Shown here piece after piece: positions 45,989-55,607 of a stretch of 64,000 bases of DNA. The notes beneath the pieces are model-generated. The model saw only the letters and a program-made list of their open reading frames with translations. It had not been told where the DNA came from and made no database searches. The DNA is from CAVYGM01 sp963768025 (GTDB lineage: Bacteria; Bacteroidota; Bacteroidia; Cytophagales; Spirosomataceae). Location of the stretch: assembly GCA_963768025.1 (NCBI GenBank), contig CAVYGM010000026.1, positions 310,001 to 374,000 of the forward strand, written 5' to 3'. Position 1 is the first letter of the stretch, and every line of letters begins with the position of its first letter. A program made the position numbers and the translations under genes.

Positions 45989-46366
45989 ATGATACCTGAA
46001 AAATCTGACGCTAAACCACCTGGAAAAAAGTTACTGTCCAAAATGACCACTCATACCAAGTGGTTGATCCTGGCTCCCGTCAGCCTGGTGCTAATCGGCT
46101 ACGGGCTGTGTGTATTCAGCGAAGCCGGAAATCTCAAGCATACCGGAAGTCGGGATATTGAGTGGATCCTCCTGGGTACGTACAGTTTGATTTTGATCAA
46201 TGGCGGACTTTCCCTCTTCGGTCAGGCGGTTCGCTACCGCGTCCTATTGGACGTTCGTAAAGAAACCCGTCGGAGCATTCGGAAGCTGGAAACCAAGTTT
46301 GAGCGAGGCGAGCGGGAAAAGCGCAACCGACTTAAAAAAGGAAAAAGCTCTACCAAAACAAATTGA
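45989..46366 (+). CDS. Small two-span membrane protein
   Basis: 125 residues from ATG 45989; two membrane helices (WLILAPVSLVLIGYGLCVFS and WILLGTYSLILINGGLSLFG) followed by a highly basic helical tail (KETRRSIRKLETKFERGERE KRNRLKKGK region). No family with known function recognised. Confidence 0.68.
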   Translation: MIPEKSDAKPPGKKLLSKMTTHTKWLILAPVSLVLIGYGLCVFSEAGNLKHTGSRDIEWILLGTYSLILINGGLSLFGQAVRYRVLLDVRKETRRSIRKLETKFERGEREKRNRLKKGKSSTKTN

Positions 46367-46408
46367 CAGAGCTTCTAAACAGGCTTGGAAAAATCGTTAC
46401 CTATCGGG

Positions 46409-46561
46409 TTATTTTTTCTTAGCTTCGAACTCAGCTTTGATGGCCTCAACGTCCACATTTCTGATTTCGGCCTTACGAAGAAGGTTCTTGATGCTTGCCA
46501 CCCGATTGTTAGCAGTAGATTTATTTTTCCGGCCCTTACGTTTCAATTCCGTTACTCCCAT
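46409..46561 (-). CDS. Small basic conserved protein (50 residues)
   Basis: ATG 46561 gives 50 residues, MGVTELKRKGRKNKSTANNR onwards, strongly basic N-terminus and charged helix at the end (VEAIKAEFEAKKK). I recall similar short basic proteins in Cytophagales genomes; no function is known to me. A TACTTTTG promoter word lies 31 bases upstream. Confidence 0.68.
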   Translation of the reverse strand: MGVTELKRKGRKNKSTANNRVASIKNLLRKAEIRNVDVEAIKAEFEAKKK

Positions 46562-46591
46562 TGTCTTTGTATTGTTTTTGTGAAAGAACCG

Positions 46592-46660
46592 CAAAAGTAG
46601 CGTTTTCTGATTAAAAAAGTAAGATAAAACAGGAAAAGTTGCTTAGGCTCCCTAACTTTG
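46592..46660. promoter_or_regulatory. Divergent -7 elements between small basic protein and hisS
   Basis: Minus strand TACTTTTG (46592-46599) and plus strand TAACTTTG (46653-46660) both match TAnnTTTG and point toward the small basic gene and hisS, respectively. No perfect -33 boxes. Confidence 0.42.
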
Positions 46661-46719
46661 CGGGAAACAATGGAGGCAGAAAAAGTCCGGTTGGATCAGC
46701 TGCCAGCTACCTAGTCATC

Positions 46720-48092
46720 ATGTCAAAACCAAGTCTTGCCCGAGGTACCCGTGACTTTGGTCCGGAACAAATGGCCAAACGAACTTTTATCCTTTCTACG
46801 ATTCGTCGATCTTTTCAGCGTTACGGTTTCCAGCCTCTGGAAACTCCGGCTTTTGAAAACCTTTCGGTTTTGATGGGCAAATATGGCGAAGAAGGCGATC
46901 AGCTTCTTTTCAAAATATTGAATTCGGGGGATTACGCGCCAAAGTTTCCAATGAGGATCTGCACAACGACACCCGGCAGCTTACCCTGAAAATTTCTGAA
47001 AAAGGCTTACGTTACGATCTCACGGTACCTTTTGCCCGTTACGTGGTGATGAACCGGGGAACTTTGGCAATGCCGTTTAAACGGTATCAGATTCAGCCCG
47101 TTTGGCGGGCCGACCGTCCGCAGAAAGGCCGTTACCGCGAGTTTTATCAGTGTGATGCCGATGTGGTCGGAACCGATTCTCTGCTTTGCGAAGCGGAAAT
47201 TGTTATGCTGCTACATGAAATTTGACCGAATTAGGTATCACAGATTTTACCGTCAAGATCAATAACCGCAAAATCCTGACCGGAATTGCTGATATGATTG
47301 GTGCCACAGGCATGGAAGGACCACTTTGCGTGGCGATTGATAAGCTTGATAAAATCGGAAAGGAAAAAGTTGTTGAGGAATTGTGGGAACGAGGGTTTTC
47401 CGAAGACAACACCACCAAACTTGACCCAATTTTTAACCTGTCGGGAGAAAAAGATCCATTTGCTCGTCTTAGGAAACTGGCTTGCTCTTCTGAAATGGCA
47501 TTAAAAGGAATTGATGAACTGGAAGAGGTTGGTAACTGGTGGAAGGCTTTGACTTAAAATCCAAAAATTCAGTTTGATGTAACTTTGGCGCAGGGGTCTT
47601 TCCTATTATACCGGCGCTATTTTCGAAGTAAAAGCAAATAATGTTCAGATTGGCAGTATTAGTGGCGGTGGACGATACGATAATCTGACGGGTACTTTTG
47701 GTGTTCCGGGAATTCAGGCGTAGGAATTTCACTTGGTGTTGACCGGATTTATGATGTCATGGAAGAACTTAAATCTTTTTCCTGAAAATCAGACGATCAG
47801 TACACAAGTGATGATTTCCAATTTTGATACGATGCGTTCAAGTTTGGTTTGTCGGTTTTGCCAAAATTACGAAAGGCGGGTATCAATGCAGAAATGTATC
47901 CGGATTCGGTAAAACTGAAAAAACAGCTGGATTATGCTGACCGTAAAAATATTCCTTTCGTAATCCTGATCGGATCTGACGAAATGGAATCCGGCTTCTT
48001 ACCTTGAAAAATATGAAAACAGGTGAGCAGAAGGATGGCAGATCAAAGACTTGTTGCATCAATATAGATCGGAACATTCAAAATTAACCTGA
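46720..48092 (+). pseudogene. hisS: Histidyl-tRNA synthetase, multiply frameshifted
   Basis: Class II synthetase charging tRNA-His. ATG 46720 (MSKPSLARGTRDFGPEQMAK) begins the protein; after a break near 46943 come RYDLTVPFARYVV and QIQPVWRADRPQKGRYREFY (motif 2), another break near 47220, then LTELGITDFTVKINNRKILT, further breaks after 47540, LSYYTGAIFEVKA and GSISGGGRYDNLTG (HisA/motif 3), and an anticodon-binding part (LPKLRKAGINAEMYPDSVKL, RKNIPFVILIGSDE). Likely stop at 48090-48092. It is HisS, not the hisZ paralogue, because the LARGLxYYTG-type catalytic motif is present and the adjacent hisG is the long form. Essential gene, so errors rather than decay are probable. Confidence 0.85.
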
Positions 48093-48138
48093 TTTTAAAG
48101 TTAGCCGAAACAACCGGTCTTGCCGATTACCGAAAGTG

Positions 48139-49004
48139 ATGAACGACAATATTTTACGAATTGCAATACAGAAATCGGGAAGACTAAGTGAAGATTCCTA
48201 AAACTTGATCAAAGAATGTGGCATCCGGTTTGATAATGGTGCCGGAAAACTGAAAACTTCGGCTACTAATTTTCCTGCTGAAATTCTTTTTTTACGCGAT
48301 GACGATATTCCGGGTTATGTGGAAGATGGCGTAGCACATCTGGGAATCGTAGGTGAAAATGTTTCTGTCGAAATCAGATCGGGATGTGGATACAGTTCAT
48401 AAACTTGGTTTTTCCAAATGCCGCTTTCCATTGGAGTTCCCGAGGGAGCATGTTATAGCCGCTGTTCAGGATCTGGATGGAAAAAGTATTGCAACTACTT
48501 ACCCGCGTTTCTGGGTAAAGTACTTACAAGAAAATAATGTTACGGCTCAAATTCATGAAATCAGCGGTTCGGTGGAAATTGCACCGAGTATCGGATTAGC
48601 CGATGCCGTTTGTGATATCGTGAGTTCAGGAAGTACCTTGTTGAGTAACGGTTTGAAAGAAGTGGAAACGATTTTCAAATCGGAGGCTGTAATGATTGCC
48701 AGCAAACATCTTTCAGGATAGCCAGCAAGAATCTGCTTGATCAACTTCTTTTCCGTATCAAATCGGTTCAGGTTGCCAAAAACAATAAATATATTCTTTT
48801 GAATTGTCCCCTGATTGCCGTGGATAAGTTTCAAAATTCTTGCCTGGAATGAAAGCCCCAACGGTTATGCCGTTGGCGACAGAAGGCTGGTGTTCGATTC
48901 ATTCTGTGATCAATGAAAATGATTTTTGGGAAAATATTGAAAAAATCAGACAGGCAGGAGCTGAAGGAATTCTGGTAATTCCAATTGAGAAAATGATCCT
49001 CTGA
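48139..49004 (+). pseudogene. hisG: ATP phosphoribosyltransferase (long form), frameshifted with in-frame stop
   Basis: First enzyme of histidine synthesis. ATG 48139 starts NDNILRIAIQKSGRLSEDS; an in-frame TAA (48199-48201) interrupts where Leu or Tyr is expected, then NLIKECGIRFDNGAGKLKTS and LFLRDDDIPGYVEDGVAHLG continue. Further breaks near 48365, 48425 and 48720. The PRPP/catalytic part GLADAVCDIVSSGSTLLSNG and the C-terminal regulatory domain (LLFRIKSVQVAKNNKYILLN, AEGILVIPIEKMIL) are recognisable, so it is the long, HisZ-independent type. Total span about 288 codons. Confidence 0.85.
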
Positions 49005-49051
49005 ATTAACAGCACTATAGCTGTTGCAGACTGGCTTTTAGCCATTATTAT

Positions 49052-50333
49052 ATGAATATTATTTCATTTCCTGAAAGAACACTATGGCCCTACCTGTTAC
49101 TTGCCAGACCGGTTCAGGATTCTTACGGATATTGAAGAAAAAGTTTTGCCAATTCTGGAACAGGTTAAAAACACAGGGAGATGAAGGTCTGCGGGAATTA
49201 GCCCGAAAATTTGATGATATTGAACTGGCTGACTTTGCTTTTTCTGAAGGACGAATAATGATGCGGAAGAATCAGTCTGGATGACGAACTTGAAAGCATG
49301 CCATTCGTCAGGCTTATCAAAATATATATACTTTTCACAAGGCGCAATTGCAGCCGTTGAAAAAATTGAAACCATGCCTGGCGTTACCTGCTGGCGGAAA
49401 AGTGTGGGAATTGAAAAAGTTGGAATTTACATTCCCGGCGGAACGGCTCCTTGTTCAGTACGGTTTTAATGCTGGGTATTCCTGCACAATTGCTGGTTGT
49501 AAGGAAGTAGTCTTTGTACGCCTTCAATCATCCGGCTATTTTGTATGCTGCAAAATTGGTTGGCGTTACGAAAGCTTTCCGGATTGGCGGTGCTCAGGCT
49601 ATTGCTGCTATGGCTTACGGAACGGAAAGTGTTCCGAAGGTTTATAAGATTTTTGGTCCCGGAAATCAATATGTTACGACGGCTAAAATGCTGGTCAGTA
49701 AGGAAGGTATAGCCATTGATATGCCGGCCGGTCCTTCGGAAGTTGCTATTTATGCGGATGATACTGCGATTCCTTCTTTTGTTGCAGCGGATTTACTGTC
49801 ACAGGCTGAACATGGTGCTGATAGCCAGGTTTTGCTGGTTTCGACGAGTAAGAAACTATTGGGTAGCTGTCAATCATGACCTTGTCTTCCCAGCTGGAAG
49901 AATTGCCGCGCCAGGAACTTGCGGCACAATCTATTGAAAACAGCAAAGCAATTTTGGTTGGAATCCGAGGAGGAGGCGATTGATCTTTTGAATGAATATG
50001 CAGCGGAACATTTAATTTTGAGTGTTGAAAATGCGGAAGCAGGTTTCGGAGAAAATTATCAATGCAGGTTCTATTTTTTTAGGAAATTATACTCCTGAAT
50101 CCTGCGGTGATTATGCTTCCGGAACCAATCATACACTTACCCACCAATGGCTACGCAAGAGCATACAGCGGTGTTTCTGTGGATAGTTTTGTTAAAAAAA
50201 TTACGGTTCAGCATATTTCGGAAGAAGGAATCAAAACATTGGTCCGACAGTTGAGACAATGGCCGCGGCAGAATCGCTTGACGCGCATAAAAAAGCAGTA
50301 AGCATCCGCCTGCAAAGCTTACTTGGAGAGTGA
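49052..50333 (+). pseudogene. hisD: Histidinol dehydrogenase, multiply frameshifted
   Basis: NAD- and zinc-dependent last enzyme of histidine synthesis. ATG 49052 (MNIISFPERTLWPY) begins it. Recognisable pieces in changing frames: GDEGLRELARKFDDIELADF, GVTCWRKSVGIEKVGIYIPG, HPAILYAAKLVGVTKAFRIG, FGPGNQYVTTAKMLVSKEGI, DMPAGPSEVAIYADD, the zinc-site region DLLSQAEHGADSQVLLVST, and SGTNHTLPTNGYARAYSGVS near the end. Stop at 50331-50333. At least six frame changes. Gene order hisG-hisD-hisC is conserved in many bacteria. Confidence 0.85.
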
Positions 50334-50399
50334 GCCATACTCCCACAAGGAGTTGTAAACCTACGATATAGATAAGTACTTTTACAAATCACAAAGAAC

Positions 50400-51467
50400 A
50401 TGCCCTTTGATTTAAACCAACTTATTCGTCCTCACCTCCTGAGCCTGACCCCGTATTCTTCCGCCCGGGATGAGTACACTGGCAAGTTAGGGGTGTTTCT
50501 GGATGCGAATGAAAATCCGTATGGTTCCGTCCTTTCGGAGAAGTATAACCGGTATCCTGATCCCCACCACCACCTGATCAAGGAAAAATTGGCACCTTTA
50601 AAAGGAGTCAATACTAACCAGATATTTTTGGGTAATGGCAGTGACGAAGCCATTGATCTGCTGATTCGGGCTACTTGTACGCCAGGAAAAGATTCGGTTC
50701 TGATTTTGCCTCCAACCTATGGCATGTACGAAGTAAGTGCCTCCATCAATGATGTGCAGGTAATAAAGGTACCCCTAACCTCCGAATTCCAACTGGATAC
50801 CGAGGCGGTTTTGAACGCAGTTCAGCCTAATACCAAGATACTTTGGGTATGCTCCCCCAATAACCCGTCCGGTAATTTGGTAGCTAGCGAAGCCATCGAA
50901 ACGCTCCTTACTTCATTTGAAGGCTTGGTCGTAGTTGATGAAGCTTACATTGATTTTGCTCCGGTTCTTTCCTGGAATCAGCGGTTGGCCGAATTTCCCA
51001 ATTTGGTGGTATTGCAAACCTTCTCAAAGGCCTGGGGACTGGCTTCCCTGCGGTTGGGAATGTGCTTTGCCTCAGCCGAATTGATCACCCTTTTAACCAA
51101 AATAAAGCCCCCATATAATTTGAGCGGGCCTACCCAGCAGTACCTGGTGGAAGCGCTTGATCGGGAGGAGGAGAAAAACGCTATGGTAGTCGCAATTCTT
51201 GACCAACGGCAACAACTCGCGGCTTTGCTAGCTGAAACAACGGGTGTGCTCAGGATTTTTCCTTCGGACGCGAATTTTTTACTGGTTCAATTTGAGGATG
51301 CACCCGGCACCATGAAGTACCTCTTGGAGGATAAGGTAATTGTGCGTGACCGTAGCAAGGTAACTTTGTGCGATGGATGCCTGCGGATAACGGTTGGTAC
51401 GGAGGAGGAAAATGAGGTTTTGGTAAAAGCATTAAAAAAATATAGACAAAATTCCGTTATTGCATAG
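50400..51467 (+). CDS. hisC: Histidinol-phosphate aminotransferase
   Basis: A 355-residue PLP aminotransferase, intact, 66 bases after hisD. Signatures: FLDANENPYGSVLSEKYNRY start, FLGNGSDEAIDLLIRATCTP, WVCSPNNPSGNLVASEAIET, VVVDEAYIDFAP, and the PLP lysine in LQTFSKAWGLASLRLG. C-terminal arginine region LRITVGTEEENEVLVKALKK. Converts imidazole acetol phosphate to histidinol phosphate. Confidence 0.96.
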   Translation: MPFDLNQLIRPHLLSLTPYSSARDEYTGKLGVFLDANENPYGSVLSEKYNRYPDPHHHLIKEKLAPLKGVNTNQIFLGNGSDEAIDLLIRATCTPGKDSVLILPPTYGMYEVSASINDVQVIKVPLTSEFQLDTEAVLNAVQPNTKILWVCSPNNPSGNLVASEAIETLLTSFEGLVVVDEAYIDFAPVLSWNQRLAEFPNLVVLQTFSKAWGLASLRLGMCFASAELITLLTKIKPPYNLSGPTQQYLVEALDREEEKNAMVVAILDQRQQLAALLAETTGVLRIFPSDANFLLVQFEDAPGTMKYLLEDKVIVRDRSKVTLCDGCLRITVGTEEENEVLVKALKKYRQNSVIA

Positions 51468-51524
51468 TGGACATCCCGTGTTGGCTTGTCTTGCTTTATG
51501 TGGACTTTCCCTGACCAATGTATT

Positions 51525-52049
51525 ATGAAAAAAATAATTTTTACCCTCCTTTGCTGCTTCACGTTTTGTTTTGCCCAGGCTCAATACGATAACTGGGCCG
51601 TTGGCTTTAAGATCGGTGAACCTACCGGAGTTAACATCCGTAAGTATTTTAATAATGTAAATGCCATCGATGCGAGCTTTGGTACCTATGGATTTATCCT
51701 CGGGAATTCGAGAGATTATCGTCAGGGTAAGTACCGTAGTGCGGGGGTGACGTTTCAGGCGCACTACCTGTGGCATAATGCCTTGTTCAATTCTGAAAAG
51801 TCCCAAATTTACTACGGCTTCGGGCCTCAGGTCAACAGCCGTCGGTACTACCCTGATAATCTGGTGGGGCAACGGGTGAACTTCACAAAAAATATTTCCC
51901 TGGGTGGTTCAGGGCTTGGAGGATTTGAGTTCTTTCTGCCCGATGGCCGGATGTCCATTTTTCTGGAAGGTGGAATTTATATCGAATTATTACCGGGACC
52001 CTTCTTCACAAGTCCCAATGTGTCAGGCGGAATCCGCCTCAATTTGTAA
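51525..52049 (+). CDS. Small outer-membrane beta-barrel-like protein
   Basis: 174 residues from ATG 51525 with signal peptide (MKKIIFTLLCCFTFCFAQAQ). Repeating amphipathic beta-strands with aromatic ends (NWAVGFKIGEPTGVNIRKYF, AGVTFQAHYLWHNAL, QIYYGFGPQVNSRRYY, MSIFLEGGIYIELLPGPFFT) indicate an eight-strand-type barrel. No substrate clue. Ends with a terminator 28 bases later. Confidence 0.75.
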   Translation: MKKIIFTLLCCFTFCFAQAQYDNWAVGFKIGEPTGVNIRKYFNNVNAIDASFGTYGFILGNSRDYRQGKYRSAGVTFQAHYLWHNALFNSEKSQIYYGFGPQVNSRRYYPDNLVGQRVNFTKNISLGGSGLGGFEFFLPDGRMSIFLEGGIYIELLPGPFFTSPNVSGGIRLNL

Positions 52050-52076
52050 CACCAAGGTAATGACGTTTGAGAAAAG

Positions 52077-52100
52077 GCAGGTTCAAGACCTGCTTTTTTT
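52077..52100 (+). terminator. Terminator after beta-barrel gene
   Basis: GCAGGT (52077-52082) pairs with ACCTGC (52088-52093), loop TCAAG, followed by seven T. Confidence 0.82.
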
Positions 52101-52192
52101 GTACCTTAGTGTCCAAAAATTCCGGTACTGTTCCCGCTCTGCCTACCTCAGATTCGCCAAGTATCTGAATCTAATATCCCTATTCACCCAGC

Positions 52193-55100
52193 ATGTTTAA
52201 AGTATATAGTTCTTCGGCAGGTTCGGGCAAAACCTACACCCTAACCAAAGAATACCTCAAACTGGCGCTTCATTCGGAGTCTGACACCTACTTTCGTTCC
52301 ATTCTGGCGGTAACGTTTACCAATGCGGCGGCCAATGAAATGAAGGACCGGATCATGTCCATGTTACGCGAGTTCTCCAAGTGGGAGGGTACGGCGCCGC
52401 CCATGCTGCAAGCTATCGTTTTGGAACTCTATCCGGGCCTCGACCAGGACCCGACCTTATTTCAGGAAACCTGCCAGCTCTTCTCCGTCCGCTCCAAACG
52501 AGTGTTCAGGAAAATCCTGCACCGATATTCCGACTTTTCGGTCATGACCATCGACAAATTCACCCAGCGGTTGGTTAGTAGCTTCACGGATGAGCTGGGA
52601 ATACCTTTTTCCTTCGAAACCATGGTGGATGGGGATCAGCTCTCCAACGCCGTGGATCGGTTGTTGGCCAGAATTGGCCAGGATGGCGAGAGTATCCTGA
52701 CCGACGTGGCCGAAACCTACTACCGCGAAAGTGCCGAGGACGGCAAAAGTTGGGGTAGCTTACCGCATAGGATTCGGGAGGCTGCCTATGATTTGCTCAA
52801 TGAAAAGAGCTACCTCGCCATGCAGACGGTGGCTGATCTGGAAGTGACGGATTGGGTAGGTATCAGCCGTCAGATCAAGGCGTTTGTGCGGGAAACCGAA
52901 AATTCCATGGTGGAGCAGGCCCGGCAGGCGATGGAATTGATTCAGGAGCGAAATCTGGTAGACAAGGACTTTACCCAGGGTGGTCGGGGGATTTATGGGT
53001 ATTTTGAAAAGAGGGCCCAGGGTTCGGACTTGTGGAAGGAAGAAAATTCGTACGTAAAAGCCGCCATCAACGAAGACAACTGGTACGGGTCCAAAACGTC
53101 GGGCTTTATCAAAAGTGAGATAGATTCCATCACCCGGCTACTCATTCTGTGTTACCGCGAGATCGAAGCTATTTTTCAAAAATCAGCCCCCAAAGCCAGT
53201 TTATTGAAACAAATCGATAAACACCTGTACAATTTGTCGCTCCTTGGGGAAATACGGAAGGAATTTGATTCCTTATTACGGGAAGGCAATCAGGTGCATA
53301 TTTCGGATTTCAACCGGAAGGTGTTGGAAATAGTGGCCAAAGAACCCGTTCCGTTTCTTTTCGAGCGGCTAGGGGAAAAGTACAATCACATCCTGGTGGA
53401 TGAATTTCAGGATACCTCCAAGCTGCAATTTGCCAATCTGCTTCCCTTACTGGATAATTCCCTCGGGTTTGGGTACTTCAATCTCATCGTGGGTGACGCC
53501 AAGCAGTCCATCTACCGCTTTCGGGGCGGGGACATGGATCTGATTCTGCACCTATCCCAAAATCAGGTGCAAAAACTCGCCGGCATCATTGGGGAGAATC
53601 CCTACACCGAAGAAAGACTACTGGGCCTGGATAGCTACCTCACGGTGGACCACCTGAGGACTAACCGCCGGAGCTGCAAGGAGATTACGGATTTTAACAA
53701 CAGTTTTTTTAGCTGTATTGCTAACCACGTAGAGAGCGAGCCCGGTATGGTAGGGGCAGTTTTTGACGAGAATTTCCAGCAAGAGGTACCCCCGGACGTG
53801 AAGCGCGACGGCCATATTCAGATCGAATTCCTGACCGAACCCGATGAACAGGAAGCGGGCGATGATACGCCCGGAATTATGGTAGCCCGTTGCTTGTCCC
53901 TGGTGGATGAGCTGCGAGAAAAAGGATATCATTGGCGGGATATCGCCATTCTCTGCCGAAAAAAGACGGAAGCCGCCGCCATCGCCGGAGCATTGAAAGA
54001 ACGGGGAAACCCCTTGATTTCCGACGACTCCTTGCTGCTTACTTACTCCCATACCGTCAATCTGCTCGTGAGCTTTATGCGGGTATTGCATACGCCAGAT
54101 AACGCCCTGGCGCGGTATGAAGCCGCCTACCTGTATCATCGGGTAATCAGAAAACAAATTCCCGATGCTACCCGGCACGGAGAAATTCGGCGGATGTGTA
54201 CCGAACGGGATCTGGGTACCTTTCTGCACTACTTTGATTCCTTTGGTCTGGAATTTAATACTTTCCAATTGCGCCAGTTGGGAGTTTATGAGCTGTGTGA
54301 AAAATTGGTTTCTACTTTTCAGCTGTTTGAGGGCCTGACCGAAGGCCCTTACCTGTTCCGGTTTATGGACGCCATTCTCGAATTTGGTACCCGACGAAGC
54401 AACCACCTTTCCGATTTTCTGAATTATTGGGAATCCGCCAAAAGTAAGATTTCGATTACGGTACCTGCCAATGCGGATGCTCTCCGGATCACGACCATTC
54501 ACAAATCCAAAGGGTTGGAATACCCAGTGGTGATCATTCCGAATGTCCATTGGAAATTCCTGCCCAATGGGGCACGCGATCGGATATGGGTGGACTTGGA
54601 TCAGATGGAGGAGCCCGAATTGTTTTTTGAAAGTCTGGACCGGGAGGAGACCGTTATTCGGCGGAAGTTGAAGAGTTCGGTGGTATCCATGGTGAAGGAG
54701 CTGGATTTGACAAGCCTGCAAGCCGACTACCAGGAGGAAAGGACTCGTACCCTCATGGAAAATTTGAACCTGTTATACGTAGCGTTTACCCGACCTATCC
54801 AGCGCCTGTATGTCCTGGCCAATTGCCCCGAAGATTGGTCCAAGTGCACTGACTCAGTAAACAAATGGCTGTACGAATACCTGAATAGCGAAGCCTCACC
54901 GGTAAAGTGGGAAGATACCAAGAGCACCTATTTGGTAGCGGAGGGCAAAGGCGAATCCCTCCACAACCACCGGAAAGGCAATGCCCTGCCGTATGAGGTA
55001 CCTTCCATCATCAGCACGGATCGCACCGGACGGTTGCGCCTGCGCCGATTGGCTGAACGAATCTTTGACGTAGAGACTTTTGAAAAGAAAAACGATCATC

Positions 55101-55513
55101 GTCAAAAACTGCGTTATGCCATGTCCTTTCTTCGCACCGCGGAGGATGTTCCGGCCGTATGTCGCCGCCTGGCCACTGAGGGTATGCTGGATTGGATACA
55201 AGCTGACCGATTGCAGAATAATTTGAATCAACTCCTGCATCAGGAGGAAATCAAGGATTTATTTGACCCTCAGGCCGCCATCCGGTTAAACCAGGAGTTT
55301 TTGCTGCCGATGGGCAAAACCTTACGGGCCGACCGAATCGTAAAATTCCCGGACGGTAGGGAAGTGGTCGTCAATTTTGTGGGTAGTGCCGGGAATGACG
55401 CCGCTCGCCGTCAGATTCAAAAGGCTTTAAGAGCCTATCAATCCATGCAAAAGCCCTTATGTAAAGGTGCGCTGGTCATTCTGGAAGATGGTAGCGTAGA
55501 ATGGTTTGAGTAG
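52193..55513 (+). CDS. UvrD/AddA-like ATP-dependent helicase with degenerate C-terminal nuclease domain
   Basis: 1106 residues, RecB/AddA-like superfamily 1 helicase for double-strand-break processing. Walker A SSAGSGKT (7-14) and VTFTNAAANEMKDRI; HILVDEFQDTSKLQFANLLP is Walker B (DEFQD), then GDAKQSIYRFRGGD, TTIHKSKGLEYPVVIIP and LNLLYVAFTRPIQRLYVL (motif VI). At the C-terminus the RecB-type nuclease shows ADRIV but VVNFVGS (from Asn1061) where active enzymes have VVDYKTG, so the catalytic Asp and Lys are replaced. No AddB gene is adjacent. Confidence 0.85.
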   Translation: MFKVYSSSAGSGKTYTLTKEYLKLALHSESDTYFRSILAVTFTNAAANEMKDRIMSMLREFSKWEGTAPPMLQAIVLELYPGLDQDPTLFQETCQLFSVRSKRVFRKILHRYSDFSVMTIDKFTQRLVSSFTDELGIPFSFETMVDGDQLSNAVDRLLARIGQDGESILTDVAETYYRESAEDGKSWGSLPHRIREAAYDLLNEKSYLAMQTVADLEVTDWVGISRQIKAFVRETENSMVEQARQAMELIQERNLVDKDFTQGGRGIYGYFEKRAQGSDLWKEENSYVKAAINEDNWYGSKTSGFIKSEIDSITRLLILCYREIEAIFQKSAPKASLLKQIDKHLYNLSLLGEIRKEFDSLLREGNQVHISDFNRKVLEIVAKEPVPFLFERLGEKYNHILVDEFQDTSKLQFANLLPLLDNSLGFGYFNLIVGDAKQSIYRFRGGDMDLILHLSQNQVQKLAGIIGENPYTEERLLGLDSYLTVDHLRTNRRSCKEITDFNNSFFSCIANHVESEPGMVGAVFDENFQQEVPPDVKRDGHIQIEFLTEPDEQEAGDDTPGIMVARCLSLVDELREKGYHWRDIAILCRKKTEAAAIAGALKERGNPLISDDSLLLTYSHTVNLLVSFMRVLHTPDNALARYEAAYLYHRVIRKQIPDATRHGEIRRMCTERDLGTFLHYFDSFGLEFNTFQLRQLGVYELCEKLVSTFQLFEGLTEGPYLFRFMDAILEFGTRRSNHLSDFLNYWESAKSKISITVPANADALRITTIHKSKGLEYPVVIIPNVHWKFLPNGARDRIWVDLDQMEEPELFFESLDREETVIRRKLKSSVVSMVKELDLTSLQADYQEERTRTLMENLNLLYVAFTRPIQRLYVLANCPEDWSKCTDSVNKWLYEYLNSEASPVKWEDTKSTYLVAEGKGESLHNHRKGNALPYEVPSIISTDRTGRLRLRRLAERIFDVETFEKKNDHRQKLRYAMSFLRTAEDVPAVCRRLATEGMLDWIQADRLQNNLNQLLHQEEIKDLFDPQAAIRLNQEFLLPMGKTLRADRIVKFPDGREVVVNFVGSAGNDAARRQIQKALRAYQSMQKPLCKGALVILEDGSVEWFE

Positions 55514-55607
55514 GGGGAGGGCTATAAAATAAACTGGTATCCCTATTTGATTAGAAGCACATGATTAGGGGTACCGCAATCCAAATTGATCCATAACGAA
55601 CAGTCGA

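Noticed and set aside
46720..48092. hisZ (regulatory paralogue) next to hisG
   Set aside because: The hisG here is the long form with its own regulatory domain, and the synthetase keeps the LSYYTG catalytic motif.
53618..54721. A 367-codon minus-strand open frame inside the helicase gene
   Set aside because: It is the shadow of the conserved helicase motifs; no signal, domain or promoter supports it.
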